A DNA stretch of 64,000 nt from Nocardioides deserti (GTDB lineage Bacteria > Actinomycetota > Actinomycetes > Propionibacteriales > Nocardioidaceae). The position numbers were made by a program, and so were the translations under genes. The notes beneath the pieces were generated by a model. That model was not told where the DNA came from. It made no database searches and saw only the letters and a program-made list of their open reading frames with translations. Of the stretch, positions 32,794-41,366 are shown piece after piece (the first letter of the stretch is position 1; each line of letters starts with the position of its first letter). The DNA is taken from contig NZ_JACMYC010000004.1 in NCBI RefSeq assembly GCF_014266025.1, positions 372,001 through 436,000 of the forward strand. The letters are read 5' to 3'.

Positions 32794-34890
32794 ATGGCCC
32801 GCACCTACCGCGACGCGTGGGGCGTGCCGCACGTGCGCGCCACCTCGGTCTCCGACCTCGCCCACGGGCAGGGCGAGGTCACCGCGCGGGACCGGGCCTG
32901 GCAGCTCGAGCACCTGCGGCGCCGGGCCACGGGCACGACCGCCGAGGTGCTCGGCGCGCCGGCGCTGCCCTGGGACCGGCTGGCCCGCCGCACGTGCCTC
33001 GTCGACGTCGCCCGCCGTGCCCACGCCGGCCTCGCCGACGAGACGCGGGCCTTCGTCGCGGCGTACGTCCGCGGCGTGAACGACGGCCTCGACGCCACCC
33101 GCGGCACCGTCCACGAGCTCGAGCGGCTCGACACCGACGCCCAGCCGTGGGAGGAGTGGACGCCGCTGGCGGTCTTCCTCGCCCAGCACCTGCTCTTCGC
33201 CAGCCTGCCCGGGAAGCTGTGGGCGCACCGGGCGCGCGAGGTCCTCGGCGAGGACGCGCGGCTGCTCTCGCACGAGGGGCCGTCGGCCAGCGGGTCGAAC
33301 GCATGGGCCGTCGGCGGCGACCGCACCGCCTCCGGCGCGCCCCTCGTCGGCGGCGACCCGCACCGCGTCATCGAGGCGCCGGGCGGCTACATGCAGGTGC
33401 GGCTGGCGTGCGAGGACCCCGACGACGCCTTCGACGTGGTCGGCTTCGCCTTCCCCGGCGTCCCGGGCGTGCAGCACTTCGCGCACGCCGGCGACGTGGC
33501 GTGGGCGATCACCAACGGCATGGCCGACTACCAGGACGTGTACGACGAGCGGCTGCGGCGAGCGGACGGCTCGCTGGCGGGGGTCGAGTCCGGTGCCGAG
33601 GCGCTGGGCCCGGGTGGCTGGGAGCCGGTGCGGAGCCGCGTCGAGACGATCGCGGTGCGCGGCGCGGCGGACGAGCCGGTCGAGGTGGTCGTCACCCCGC
33701 GGGGACCGGTCTTCGAGGGATCGGTGGAGGAGGGGACCGGACTGTCGGTCCGGTTCGCCTCCGACGTGCTCGGTGACCTGGGCTTCGACGCGCTCCTGCC
33801 GCTGCTGCGCGCCCGCAGCGTGGACGACGTCGACGCGGCGCTCGACCGCTGGGTGGAGCCGGTCAACAACGTGGTGGTCGCGGACAGCCGCGGCGCGGTC
33901 CGGTACCGCCTCGCCGGGCGCATCCCCCTGCGGCCCGACGCCAACCGGCGCGGGATCGTCGACGCCGCCGACCCGGTCACTGCCTGGACGGGCTGGCTCG
34001 AGCCGCTCCCGCGCCACGACGTACCTCCCGACGGGCAGGTCGTGACCGCCAACGAGCGGCGCGGCCCCGAGAGCGAGGCGGTCGGCACCGCCTTCGCCCC
34101 GCCGCACCGTGCGCGCCGCATCGCCACCCTGCTCGACGGCCGGTCCGGCCTCACCGGCGAGGACTTCGCCGCGATCCACGACGACGCGCTGCTCCTGCCT
34201 GCCTTCGCGCTGCGCGACTCGCTGGTCGAGGACCAGGAGCCCTCGCCGGCGGGTGTCGCGGTCCGCGACGCGATCCTCGCCTGGGACGGCCGGATGACCG
34301 CGGGCTCGGCCGGGGCGGCCGCCTTCGCGGCCTGGCGCTCAGCCCTCGTGCGCCGGATCGCGGCCGAGCCGGTATTCGCGCCCTTCGCCGACCCGCGCCA
34401 CGACCTGGTCTTCCTGCCCTGGATGGACCCCGTCGGCCGGATCGGCCACGCGCTCGAGACCCTCGCCGCCGCAGGCACCCCGTTCGGCCTGGACCTGCGG
34501 CGGATCGCCTGCGACGCGCTGGACGACGCGGCCGGCCACCCGGCGACCTGGGGCGCCACCCACGTCGCCACGCCGGTGCACGCCTTCGAGGTCGCCGACG
34601 ACGACCTCCGGCCGCCACCGCTCCCGCGGCTGCCGATCGACGGCGACAGCGACTGCGTGCGGTGCACGGGCTCGGTGCCAGGGTGGACCGACGAGTGCTA
34701 CCGCGGCTCGGTCGCGCGGTACGTCTGGGACCTGGCCGACCGCCAGGCCAGCGCCTGGGTCGTCCCGCTCGGCGCGGCCGGCGACCCCGCCAGCCCGCAC
34801 GCCCGCGACCAGCTGCCGCTGTGGGCCGCCGGCCGCCTGGCCCCCGTGGTCACCGACTGGGACCGCCTAACCGAGGAGACCCGCCCGTGA
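32794..34890 (+). CDS. Cytoplasmic penicillin-acylase-family hydrolase
   Basis: 698 residues without a signal peptide, unlike its homologue at 2472. The alpha-chain start YRDAWGVPHVRA is typical of the family. The autoprocessing nucleophile is Ser168 in SGSNAWAV, followed by GGDPH and VGFAFPGVPGVQHF. The fold and catalytic Ser are complete. A cytoplasmic Ntn amidohydrolase would act on an intracellular acyl amide. The stop overlaps the GTG of an IucB-like acyltransferase gene, hinting at acyl group addition and removal in one pathway (inference). Confidence 0.87.
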   Translation: MARTYRDAWGVPHVRATSVSDLAHGQGEVTARDRAWQLEHLRRRATGTTAEVLGAPALPWDRLARRTCLVDVARRAHAGLADETRAFVAAYVRGVNDGLDATRGTVHELERLDTDAQPWEEWTPLAVFLAQHLLFASLPGKLWAHRAREVLGEDARLLSHEGPSASGSNAWAVGGDRTASGAPLVGGDPHRVIEAPGGYMQVRLACEDPDDAFDVVGFAFPGVPGVQHFAHAGDVAWAITNGMADYQDVYDERLRRADGSLAGVESGAEALGPGGWEPVRSRVETIAVRGAADEPVEVVVTPRGPVFEGSVEEGTGLSVRFASDVLGDLGFDALLPLLRARSVDDVDAALDRWVEPVNNVVVADSRGAVRYRLAGRIPLRPDANRRGIVDAADPVTAWTGWLEPLPRHDVPPDGQVVTANERRGPESEAVGTAFAPPHRARRIATLLDGRSGLTGEDFAAIHDDALLLPAFALRDSLVEDQEPSPAGVAVRDAILAWDGRMTAGSAGAAAFAAWRSALVRRIAAEPVFAPFADPRHDLVFLPWMDPVGRIGHALETLAAAGTPFGLDLRRIACDALDDAAGHPATWGATHVATPVHAFEVADDDLRPPPLPRLPIDGDSDCVRCTGSVPGWTDECYRGSVARYVWDLADRQASAWVVPLGAAGDPASPHARDQLPLWAAGRLAPVVTDWDRLTEETRP

Positions 34891-35411
34891 CGTCCGCGTC
34901 GTTCCGCCTCGACCGCTTCGACCCCGCCCGGGACAGCGAGGTCCTGCACTCGTGGGTCGTCGAGGACCGCGCGCAGTTCTGGATGATGCAGGACCACGCC
35001 CTCGACGAGGTCCGCGAGATCTACACCTGGCTCGACGAGCAGCCGACCCACCACGTGTGGTTCGTCCGCGACGGCGACGACACCGCGGTCGCGCTGCTGC
35101 AGGACTACCAGCCCACGGCCGAGGAGGTCGGCTCGACGTACGACGTCCGTCCGGGCGACCTCGGCGTGCACTTCATGCTCGCGCCGGCCACGTCGGTGCG
35201 CCACGGCTTCACCGCCGAGGTCGTCGACTTCCTGCTGGGCGAGGTCTTCGCCGACCCCGCCGTGCAGCGGCTCGTCGTCGAGCCCGACGCCCGCAACGAC
35301 AAGGCCGTCGCGCTCGTCCGCCGTCTCGGCTTCGAGCTCGGACCGGTCGTGCAGCTCTCCACCAAGCCCGCCCAGCTGGCCTTCCTTCCCCGTGCCGCCG
35401 CCGGCCGCTAG
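34887..35411 (+). CDS. GNAT acyltransferase, siderophore IucB/AlcB-like
   Basis: 174 residues, GTG start in a GTGA overlap with the acylase gene. The protein matches the AlcB/IucB/MbtK pattern: FDPARDSEVLHSWV at the start, HHVWFVRDGD, GDLGVHFMLAP, and RLVVEPDARNDKAVALVRRLGFELG near the end, the acyl-CoA-binding and active-site region. Family members N-acylate hydroxylated lysine or ornithine side chains in hydroxamate siderophores. No other siderophore gene is in the window, so the substrate is uncertain. Confidence 0.82.
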   Translation: MTSASFRLDRFDPARDSEVLHSWVVEDRAQFWMMQDHALDEVREIYTWLDEQPTHHVWFVRDGDDTAVALLQDYQPTAEEVGSTYDVRPGDLGVHFMLAPATSVRHGFTAEVVDFLLGEVFADPAVQRLVVEPDARNDKAVALVRRLGFELGPVVQLSTKPAQLAFLPRAAAGR

Positions 35412-35557
35412 GTCGTGAGGGGTGGTCGCGCGCCGCCGTGGTCGAGACGCTTGGGCGCGGCTGCTCGTCGGCTCGCGGTGGGCGCGGGTCGACTGTTGTG
35501 GTCGCGGTGAGGGAGGGGATCGGCGGGTGGTTGCGGTCGGCGGGCGGGTGCGTTGGT

Positions 35558-36516
35558 CTAGGTCCGCATGTGGAAGATGACGTGGTTGTCGGGGTGGATG
35601 GTGGTCTCGAACCGTGCCGGAGAGCCAGCTGTCGTCGTGGTGGGCGTGGCACAGGTGTGCGGGCCAGCCACAGCCGAGTGCGGTGCAGACCCGTTGGGTG
35701 AGGACGAGGCCGAGGCGCTGAGCGCCGTTGAAGAGCCGTGCGGTGCGGCCGAGGTCGAGGAGTTCCGACCGGCTGCCCAGGACGGCGGGGACCAAGCCTG
35801 CCTCGCACGCCATTCGCCGGGCGAGGGACGCGGACATGGGTTCGCCGGTCTCGAGGACCGCGCGGCCGACGTCGCTCTTCAGCCCGGTGTAGTCGATCAG
35901 CACCACGATGGAGGCGTTGACCCCGCCGAGCTTCGGGAGCCTGTGGGCGGGGAGCCGTTCGATGAGCTCGCAGAACGCGTCGCCCAGGCGCTCCGGTGAC
36001 GGCCGACGCTCAGCGACCTCCGGTGCGTCCTCTTCGGCCTTCTTGCTGACCTGGTGCTTCGATGCCGCGAACGCCAGCAGCATCTTCTTCAGCATCGCGC
36101 CCTGCATGGTCGGGATGGAGAACTTCGACGCACTCGGCGATCACCTTCGCGTGGTTGGTGCTGATCGCACCTTCTGCGAGTGCGGCCGCGGTGGGGGTGT
36201 GGCGGTCGAGGAACTCGGCGAGGCGCATGCGGCGCTTCGCAGCCGGCTTGTCCTGGCAGGTCTCGTGGCTCCACCACGACGCGGTGTCCGTCGCGCCGAC
36301 CCGGTCCCCGACCGCCCGACGGCCGGCCTCGGCGGCCAGACGCAGCTCGAGCGCCTCGACCTGGGCACGCAGTCGCGTGGCTTCGAGGAGGGTTGCCGCG
36401 ACCTCGTCGTCGGACATCGTCCAGAGCTGCGCACCGGCCGCGGTGCAAGCCTTCTTGCGGGACTTCGCGACCGCGCGGCACACCGGGTGCGCGCTGTGTC
36501 GGGAGTCCTTGGCCAT
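35558..36516 (-). pseudogene. Broken DUF222/HNH endonuclease (13E12-repeat family)
   Basis: The first part reads in frame from ATG at 36516 (MAKDSRHSAHP, ATLLEATRLRAQVEALELRLA, RRMRLAEFLDRHTPTAAALAEGAIS), the usual DUF222 N-terminus. Near 36107-36130 the reading must shift frame to continue (GAMLKKMLLAFAASKHQ, then ARRMACEAGLVPAVLGSRSELLDLGR). The HNH part stops at CHAHHDDSW. The expected GGxTxLDN-HH portion is missing, and after another shift the typical ending HPDNHVIFHMRT runs to TAG at 35558. So there are at least two frameshifts and an internal deletion, and no active nuclease is expected. Confidence 0.8.
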
Positions 36517-36772
36517 GGGTCTACTCAAGCAGTGACCACCGACAACGAAGGAATTGTTTCCCCAGTTCAGGCTAACTATTCGGACAAGAACCTCAGCCGC
36601 TTTCGCGTTGAGTTCGCCAGCCGCGAGCAGGGAAGCAGCCGCGACCAACGGCGTACCCCCGTCCTCATCGCTGCCTCCACCGCAACCACCCACGGCCCGC
36701 AGGCCAAAGGTCGGCTGGCGGAGGTCTCGCCGACGCTCGCCGAGGGCTCGCTGCTCGACCAGCGGGGAGGGG

Positions 36773-37390
36773 TCAGTTGGCGGCGACGCCGTGGTGGGCG
36801 CACCAGACGACGGCCTGGGCGCGGCGGTCGACTCCGATCTTGCGGTAGGCGGCGCGGACGTAGGTCTTGACGGTGTTGATGCTGACGTAGAGGCGCTCGG
36901 CGATCTCGGCGTTGGAGAGGCCGGCGGCGACCAGCCCCAGCACCTCGAACTCCCGCACCGTCAGGCCCTGGGGGAGCGACAGGAGCTTGGCGTCGACGTG
37001 CCGCGTCGAGGGGCTGCCGCCGGGCGCGCCTCGGGCCACGCGGGCCACCAGGTCGATGACCTCGGCGGTCGAGGCGTCCATGCGTACGACGCCGGCGATG
37101 CCGTGCTCGAGGGCGGCCGCCGCGAGGGCCGGCTCCTGCGGGCGGGCGAGCACCACGACGCGGGCGTTGCTGCGGACCAGGTGGTCGAGGTCGCTGCCGC
37201 CGGTGGCGTCGACCGGGTCGAGCCCGGCGGCGTCGTACAGCACCACGTCGAGGCCGGCCAGGTGCCCGTCCGACGCGGACGTGTCGCACACGGTCACCCG
37301 CGACGGGTGGCGCCGCAGCATCGCCGACAGGCCGGTGAGCACGAGCTCGTACGGGCTGATGATGCCGACGGTCAGCGGCGTGGTCGACAT
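36773..37390 (-). CDS. LuxR/NarL-type regulator with degenerate receiver
   Basis: 205 residues. The receiver keeps Asp53 (LYDAAG) but has Ser-Pro in place of the acidic pair (ISPYELVLTG) and VRM in place of the conserved Lys. Phosphorylation in the usual way is doubtful. The HTH is intact: LTVREFEVLGLVAAGLSNAEI, then INTVKTYVRAAYRKI. Related to the regulators at 17594 and 51200. It may act as a constitutive or ligand-controlled factor. A GGGCACCGG box ends at its ATG. Confidence 0.86.
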   Translation of the reverse strand: MSTTPLTVGIISPYELVLTGLSAMLRRHPSRVTVCDTSASDGHLAGLDVVLYDAAGLDPVDATGGSDLDHLVRSNARVVVLARPQEPALAAAALEHGIAGVVRMDASTAEVIDLVARVARGAPGGSPSTRHVDAKLLSLPQGLTVREFEVLGLVAAGLSNAEIAERLYVSINTVKTYVRAAYRKIGVDRRAQAVVWCAHHGVAAN

Positions 37391-37405
37391 GCCCGGCCGG
37401 TGCCC
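37391..37405 (-). promoter_or_regulatory. GGGCACCGG start-proximal box
   Basis: GGGCACCGGCCGGGC on the minus strand ends at the ATG at 37390. Confidence 0.35.
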
Positions 37406-37439
37406 ACCCGTCGGAGCGGCATCCCTGTGGACACGAGGG

Positions 37440-38501
37440 TCAGAGCCCGAGCCGCGCCAGCACCCGGTCGGTCGCCCGGCCGTCCTCGAGCGCGGTGTAG
37501 CGGGCGCGGAACGCGGCGTACCGCTCGGCGTGCTCCTTCTCGACCCGGTCCAGGTCGCCCAGCGCGGCGAGCAGCTCGTCCTCGGTGCGCAGCACGGGCC
37601 CGGGCGCCTCGGGCAGCAGGTCGAAGTAGAATCCGCGCACCGAGTCCTGGAACCGCTCGAGGTCGTAGGCGTAGTGCAGGATCGGCCGCCCGGTGATCGC
37701 GAAGTCGAACATCGTCGACGAGTAGTCGGTCACCAGCACGTCGGCGGCGCAGTAGAGGTCGCGCACGTCGGGGTGGTACGACACGTCGTGCACGCCGGGG
37801 GTGGCCGCGATCCGCGACCGGCCGGTGACCATGTTGTGGGCCCGCACGAGCAGCACCTGGTGGGGCCCCAGCGTCGCCGCGAACCGCTCGACGTCGAGCC
37901 GGAGCGCCACCTCGGGCCGGTCCTCGGCGAAGGCCTCGTCGTCGCGCCACGTCGGCGTGTAGAGCACGACCGTGGCCGACCCCGGGATGCCGAGCTCGGC
38001 GCGCACCCGAGCGCCCACGTCGCGCGCCGCGGGCGAGGACAGCAGGTCGTTGCGCGGGTAGCCGGACTCGAGCACCTCGCCGTCGTACCCGAAGGCGCCC
38101 CGCAGCCGCGGCGTGCTCACCGCGTTGGGGGAGAGCAGCAGGTCCCACCTGGCGACGTCGTGGTCGAGGCGGTCCAGCCGGCCCTCGGGCGCCCACAGCA
38201 CGTCGCGGTGGATGCGCTTGAGCGGCGTGCCGTGCCAGGTCTGGACGTACGTCGTGGCCGCCGGCTTGGTCCACTCGACCTCGGTGTGGGTGTTGGCGAC
38301 CAGCAGGTCGGCCGACTCCAGCGCCTCGCGCGCGGCGGGGGAGTCGATGTCGACCGTCGTGACGCCGTCGGGGAACGCCGCGAGGTGCGCCTGGTCGGCG
38401 AGCCAGACGTGCTCGTGGCCGGGGCGGTCGTGCACCCGCTCCCACAGGGCTCGCGGGTTGTCGGAGAAGCGGCCGTGGAAGCTGTTCCAGACGATCCTCA
38501 C
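37440..38501 (-). CDS. CDP-glycerol/polyol glycerophosphotransferase (teichoic-acid type)
   Basis: 353 residues from GTG at 38501 (GTGA overlap with the HAD gene). TagF/TagB-like features: VQTWHGTPLKRIHRD, LLSPNAVSTPRLRGAFGY, ESGYPRNDLL, VVLYTPTWRDDEAF and a C-terminal DVLVTDYSSTMFDFAITGRP. These enzymes add glycerol- or ribitol-phosphate units to wall polymers at the cytoplasmic membrane face. With the polyol dehydrogenase and HAD genes in the same operon, a wall polyol-phosphate polymer is plausible. Confidence 0.88.
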   Translation of the reverse strand: MRIVWNSFHGRFSDNPRALWERVHDRPGHEHVWLADQAHLAAFPDGVTTVDIDSPAAREALESADLLVANTHTEVEWTKPAATTYVQTWHGTPLKRIHRDVLWAPEGRLDRLDHDVARWDLLLSPNAVSTPRLRGAFGYDGEVLESGYPRNDLLSSPAARDVGARVRAELGIPGSATVVLYTPTWRDDEAFAEDRPEVALRLDVERFAATLGPHQVLLVRAHNMVTGRSRIAATPGVHDVSYHPDVRDLYCAADVLVTDYSSTMFDFAITGRPILHYAYDLERFQDSVRGFYFDLLPEAPGPVLRTEDELLAALGDLDRVEKEHAERYAAFRARYTALEDGRATDRVLARLGL

Positions 38502-39265
38502 GCAGGCACCTCCTCGGCCCGGGGCCGGCTCGCGTCGAGCAGGGCGACCAGGTCGGCCCACCCGTCCACCACCTCGAAAGCGCCCGCTGCCAGCAACGCC
38601 TCGCGGCGCTCGGCGCGCTCGGCCTCGGGCACGAACACGAGGTTGCCGACCGTGGGGATGCCGGCCGCGACGGCGGAACGGGCACCGGAGACGGCGTCCT
38701 CGACGGCGAGCGCCTCGTGCGCGGCCAGCCCCAGCTGCTCGAGCGCGTGGAGGTAGACGGCCGGGTCCGGCTTGCTGGTGGGGGCCGGCAGGGAGTCCTG
38801 GGCGCTGTAGCGCGCGGCCGCCGGCAGGAGGTCGTCGAGCTCCGCGGCGGTGAAGCACGCGGCCAGCCGGCCGAGCGCGCTCGAGCTGACGACGGCCAGC
38901 TCGAAGCGCTGGGCCAGCCGCCGCAACGCCTCGGTCACCGCCGGGTCGGGTCGCAGCGTGCCGGCCAGGTGCCGCGTGACCACGTCCTGCTCGCGGGCGA
39001 CCCAACGCTCGAGGTCGTCGCCGTCGAGCTCGACGTCCAGCTCGGCGGCGAGGTCGGTCGCCAGGCTGCGGAAGTTCCGCCCGAGGGCGGCCGCCTGCAG
39101 GTCCGGGGCCGCCCAGCGGCGGTCGGACCCGAGGTGCGCGAGCAGGTCGTTGGTCACGCCCGTCGATGCTGCGAAGGCCGGCTCCTCGGAGGCGAAGAGG
39201 TTGCCGTCGGCGTCGAGCAGCAGGGTCCGGACCGCACGCAGGTCAGGAGGCTGCGGCACGCGCAC
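38498..39265 (-). CDS. HAD-family hydrolase with DADGN motif I
   Basis: 255 residues, GTG. Motif I reads LLLDADGNLF: the nucleophile Asp and the acid Asp are present but the usual Thr/Val after Gly is Asn. Motif II is AVVSSSALG, motif III Lys in TSKPDP, motif IV VEDAVSGARSA. It is a beta-phosphoglucomutase/phosphatase-like subclass. It overlaps the upstream polyol dehydrogenase by 23 bases and the downstream transferase by four. It may dephosphorylate or interconvert a polyol phosphate. Confidence 0.83.
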   Translation of the reverse strand: MRVPQPPDLRAVRTLLLDADGNLFASEEPAFAASTGVTNDLLAHLGSDRRWAAPDLQAAALGRNFRSLATDLAAELDVELDGDDLERWVAREQDVVTRHLAGTLRPDPAVTEALRRLAQRFELAVVSSSALGRLAACFTAAELDDLLPAAARYSAQDSLPAPTSKPDPAVYLHALEQLGLAAHEALAVEDAVSGARSAVAAGIPTVGNLVFVPEAERAERREALLAAGAFEVVDGWADLVALLDASRPRAEEVPA

Positions 39266-40730
39266 CCACCTCCCTGTCGGTCACTGCTCGTTGGAGCGCG
39301 GCGACGAACGTCGGCCGCGTGGCCAGCCGCTCGAAGCCTGCGGCGGCCGCGAGGAAGGGTCGCACGTCGTGCGCCGCGCGCGAAGCCGGGCCCAGCAGGT
39401 CGGCGAGCGCCGGGTCGGCGAGCTCGTCGGCCAGGTCGGCGGAGCGGGCGCGTCCCTCCTCCAGCGCGAGCGCGGCCCGGCGCAGCTGGTCGACCCAGGC
39501 CGCGACGACGTCGGTGAGCAGCGCGTGCGGGCGGCCCTCGAGGACGGCCCGCTCGAGCGAGGGCAGGACGTAGTTGCGCACCCGCACCGAGCCGCGTCGC
39601 CGCAGCCGGCCGAGCGGGTCGGCGATCGCCGGGTTGCGCAGCCGGTCGAGGACCTCGCCGAGGTACGACGGCAGGTGCAGGCCCGGGACGGGGTCCAGCA
39701 GCGGGCACACCTCGTCGGCGAGCATCCGCTCGACCAGGGTGCCGGTCGCGGGGTCCGCCATCGCCTCGTCGGTGGTCCCGTGCCGGGTGGCGGCGCCGAG
39801 GAAGCCGAGCGCGACGTGGCCGGCGTTGAGCAGCCGCATCTTGGCCTCGACGTGCGGTCGGACGTCGGTGACCAGGTCGACCCCCGCCTCGGCGAGGGGC
39901 GGGGCGTCGCCGACGAAGGAGTCCTGCACGATCCACCGACTGAAGGGCTCGGTGACCACGGGGGCCCGGTCGTGGACGCCGAGGTCCTGCCGCAGCATCC
40001 GGCGGTGCTCGGGCGCGGTGGGCGGGGTGATCCGGTCGGCCATGGAGGACGGGAACGCCACGTGCTGCTCGATCCAGAGCGCCAGGCGCGGGTCGAGCGC
40101 CTCGGCGGCCTCCACCACGCAGCGGCGGGCGGCGGCGCCGTTCCCGGGCAGGTTGTCGCAGGAGAGCACGGTGAACGGCGGCCGGCCGGCGCGTCGTCGC
40201 ACCTGCAGCGCCCGGGCCACCAGCTCGAACGCGGTGGACGGCGCGCCGGGCGCCGAGGTCGCGCAGGCGTACGTCGGCGCCGTCACCGTCAGGGTCACCA
40301 GCCGCGTCAGCGGGTCGGCCAGCGCGGCGACCGCGGCCGCGGTCTCGGCCGCGCCGCCGGCGGGCAGGTAGTCGCGCAGCACCCCGACGACCCGCGCCCG
40401 CGGCTCGCCGGCGCCGAGCTCCACCACGGTGTAGAGGTGGTCCTGCGCGGCGAGCTCCTCGCGGTGGCTGTTGCTGCGCAGCCCGATCCCGCGCACGCCC
40501 CAGTCGCGGTGGCCGAGCTCGGCGAGGCGGTCGAGGTACACGGCCTGGTGGGCGCGGTGGAACGCCCCCACGCCCAGGTGCACCACCCCTGCGCGCAGCG
40601 AGCCGACGTCGTACGTCGGGCGGGCGACCTGAGGCGGGAGCGTCCGCACCGTGTCGAGGCTGAGGCGGAGCGCGGCCGCCGGCGCCCGCGTGCCGCCGCG
40701 CAGCACAGGGGTCGGGGTCGGATGGAGCAA
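39243..40730 (-). CDS. Mannitol dehydrogenase family (polyol/hexuronate) oxidoreductase
   Basis: 495 residues from TTG at 40730, with a near-perfect AGGAGGT site six bases upstream that decides the start. The NAD fold starts VVHLGVGAFHRAHQAVYLD. Family motifs LSCDNLPGNG, FPSSMADRITPP, EPFSRWIVQD and EAKMRLLNAGHVALGFLG (with the catalytic Lys) are present. It oxidises D-mannitol, D-arabinitol or a related polyol to the ketose. Co-operonic with a HAD phosphatase and a CDP-glycerol transferase-like gene. Confidence 0.88.
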   Translation of the reverse strand: MLHPTPTPVLRGGTRAPAAALRLSLDTVRTLPPQVARPTYDVGSLRAGVVHLGVGAFHRAHQAVYLDRLAELGHRDWGVRGIGLRSNSHREELAAQDHLYTVVELGAGEPRARVVGVLRDYLPAGGAAETAAAVAALADPLTRLVTLTVTAPTYACATSAPGAPSTAFELVARALQVRRRAGRPPFTVLSCDNLPGNGAAARRCVVEAAEALDPRLALWIEQHVAFPSSMADRITPPTAPEHRRMLRQDLGVHDRAPVVTEPFSRWIVQDSFVGDAPPLAEAGVDLVTDVRPHVEAKMRLLNAGHVALGFLGAATRHGTTDEAMADPATGTLVERMLADEVCPLLDPVPGLHLPSYLGEVLDRLRNPAIADPLGRLRRRGSVRVRNYVLPSLERAVLEGRPHALLTDVVAAWVDQLRRAALALEEGRARSADLADELADPALADLLGPASRAAHDVRPFLAAAAGFERLATRPTFVAALQRAVTDREVGARAAAS

Positions 40731-40881
40731 CGGAGAACCTCCTGGGGACAGGACCCGGCACGGGAGGTGCGGAGCCCCTAGGTACCCCGGATCGCCGCCG
40801 CCCAGACATCGACCGTTCACCCTGTGGTCATCCGCTGGGCGGCGACCGCAGGCCGGCCGGACGGCTGCCGTCGCGCCGGCC

Positions 40882-40896
40882 GGGAACCGGGGGTGC
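40882..40896 (+). promoter_or_regulatory. GGGAACCGG start-proximal box
   Basis: GGGAACCGGGGGTGC ends at the ATG at 40897. Confidence 0.35.
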
Positions 40897-41067
40897 ATGT
40901 CGAACGAGCACCCCAACCGTCCCGAGTCCGACCGCCTGCCCTCGACCAACCACCCGATAGGCGGCCAGCCCCGACGCCGGCTCCCGGCGATCATCGCCGT
41001 CGTCGGCCTCGTCGTCGCGGTGGCGCTCATCGTGGCGGTGCTGACCTGGACCCGTTACAACACCTGA
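40897..41067 (+). CDS. 56-residue single-pass membrane protein
   Basis: A polar N-terminus (MSNEHPNRPESDRLPSTNHP), basic QPRRRLP and one C-terminal membrane segment (about residues 31-50) ending TWTRYNT. A promoter-like box precedes it and a hairpin follows it, so it is probably a real single-gene unit. Function unknown. Confidence 0.6.
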   Translation: MSNEHPNRPESDRLPSTNHPIGGQPRRRLPAIIAVVGLVVAVALIVAVLTWTRYNT

Positions 41068-41085
41068 GCCGGTGACCGACGCCAC

Positions 41086-41109
41086 CGCCCGGCTGCACGC
41101 AGCCGGGCG
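41086..41109. terminator. 10-bp hairpin terminator
   Basis: CGCCCGGCTG (41086-41095), loop CACG, CAGCCGGGCG (41100-41109), 19 bases after the stop of the small membrane protein. The rest of the gap to 41366 shows no gene I can support. Confidence 0.65.
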
Positions 41110-41366
41110 CGCGCCGGTCGCGACGACCAGCACGTAGGCAGCCGGTAGGGGCGCGCGACGTCCCCTTCGGGCGGAGGAGCGCACGGCTCGGAGGAGTGCG
41201 GGCCCCTCCTCCGAGGCAGTGCGAGCGAGTCGTTCGGCGGTAGTAGGCCTCCCGTTGGTCATCAGGGGACGGGCCGTTCACCCAGGCCCGGGACTGTTCG
41301 ACGGCGCCGGTCGGCACCCGCCGATCGGCGCCGCTTCTGCCTGCCTACACCTGGAGAGACGCCCCC

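Noticed and set aside
36520..36772. A small gene in the AT-richer stretch upstream of the second LuxR-type regulator.
   Set aside because: Frames here continue from the pseudogene or run antisense, with no ribosome site or recognisable sequence.
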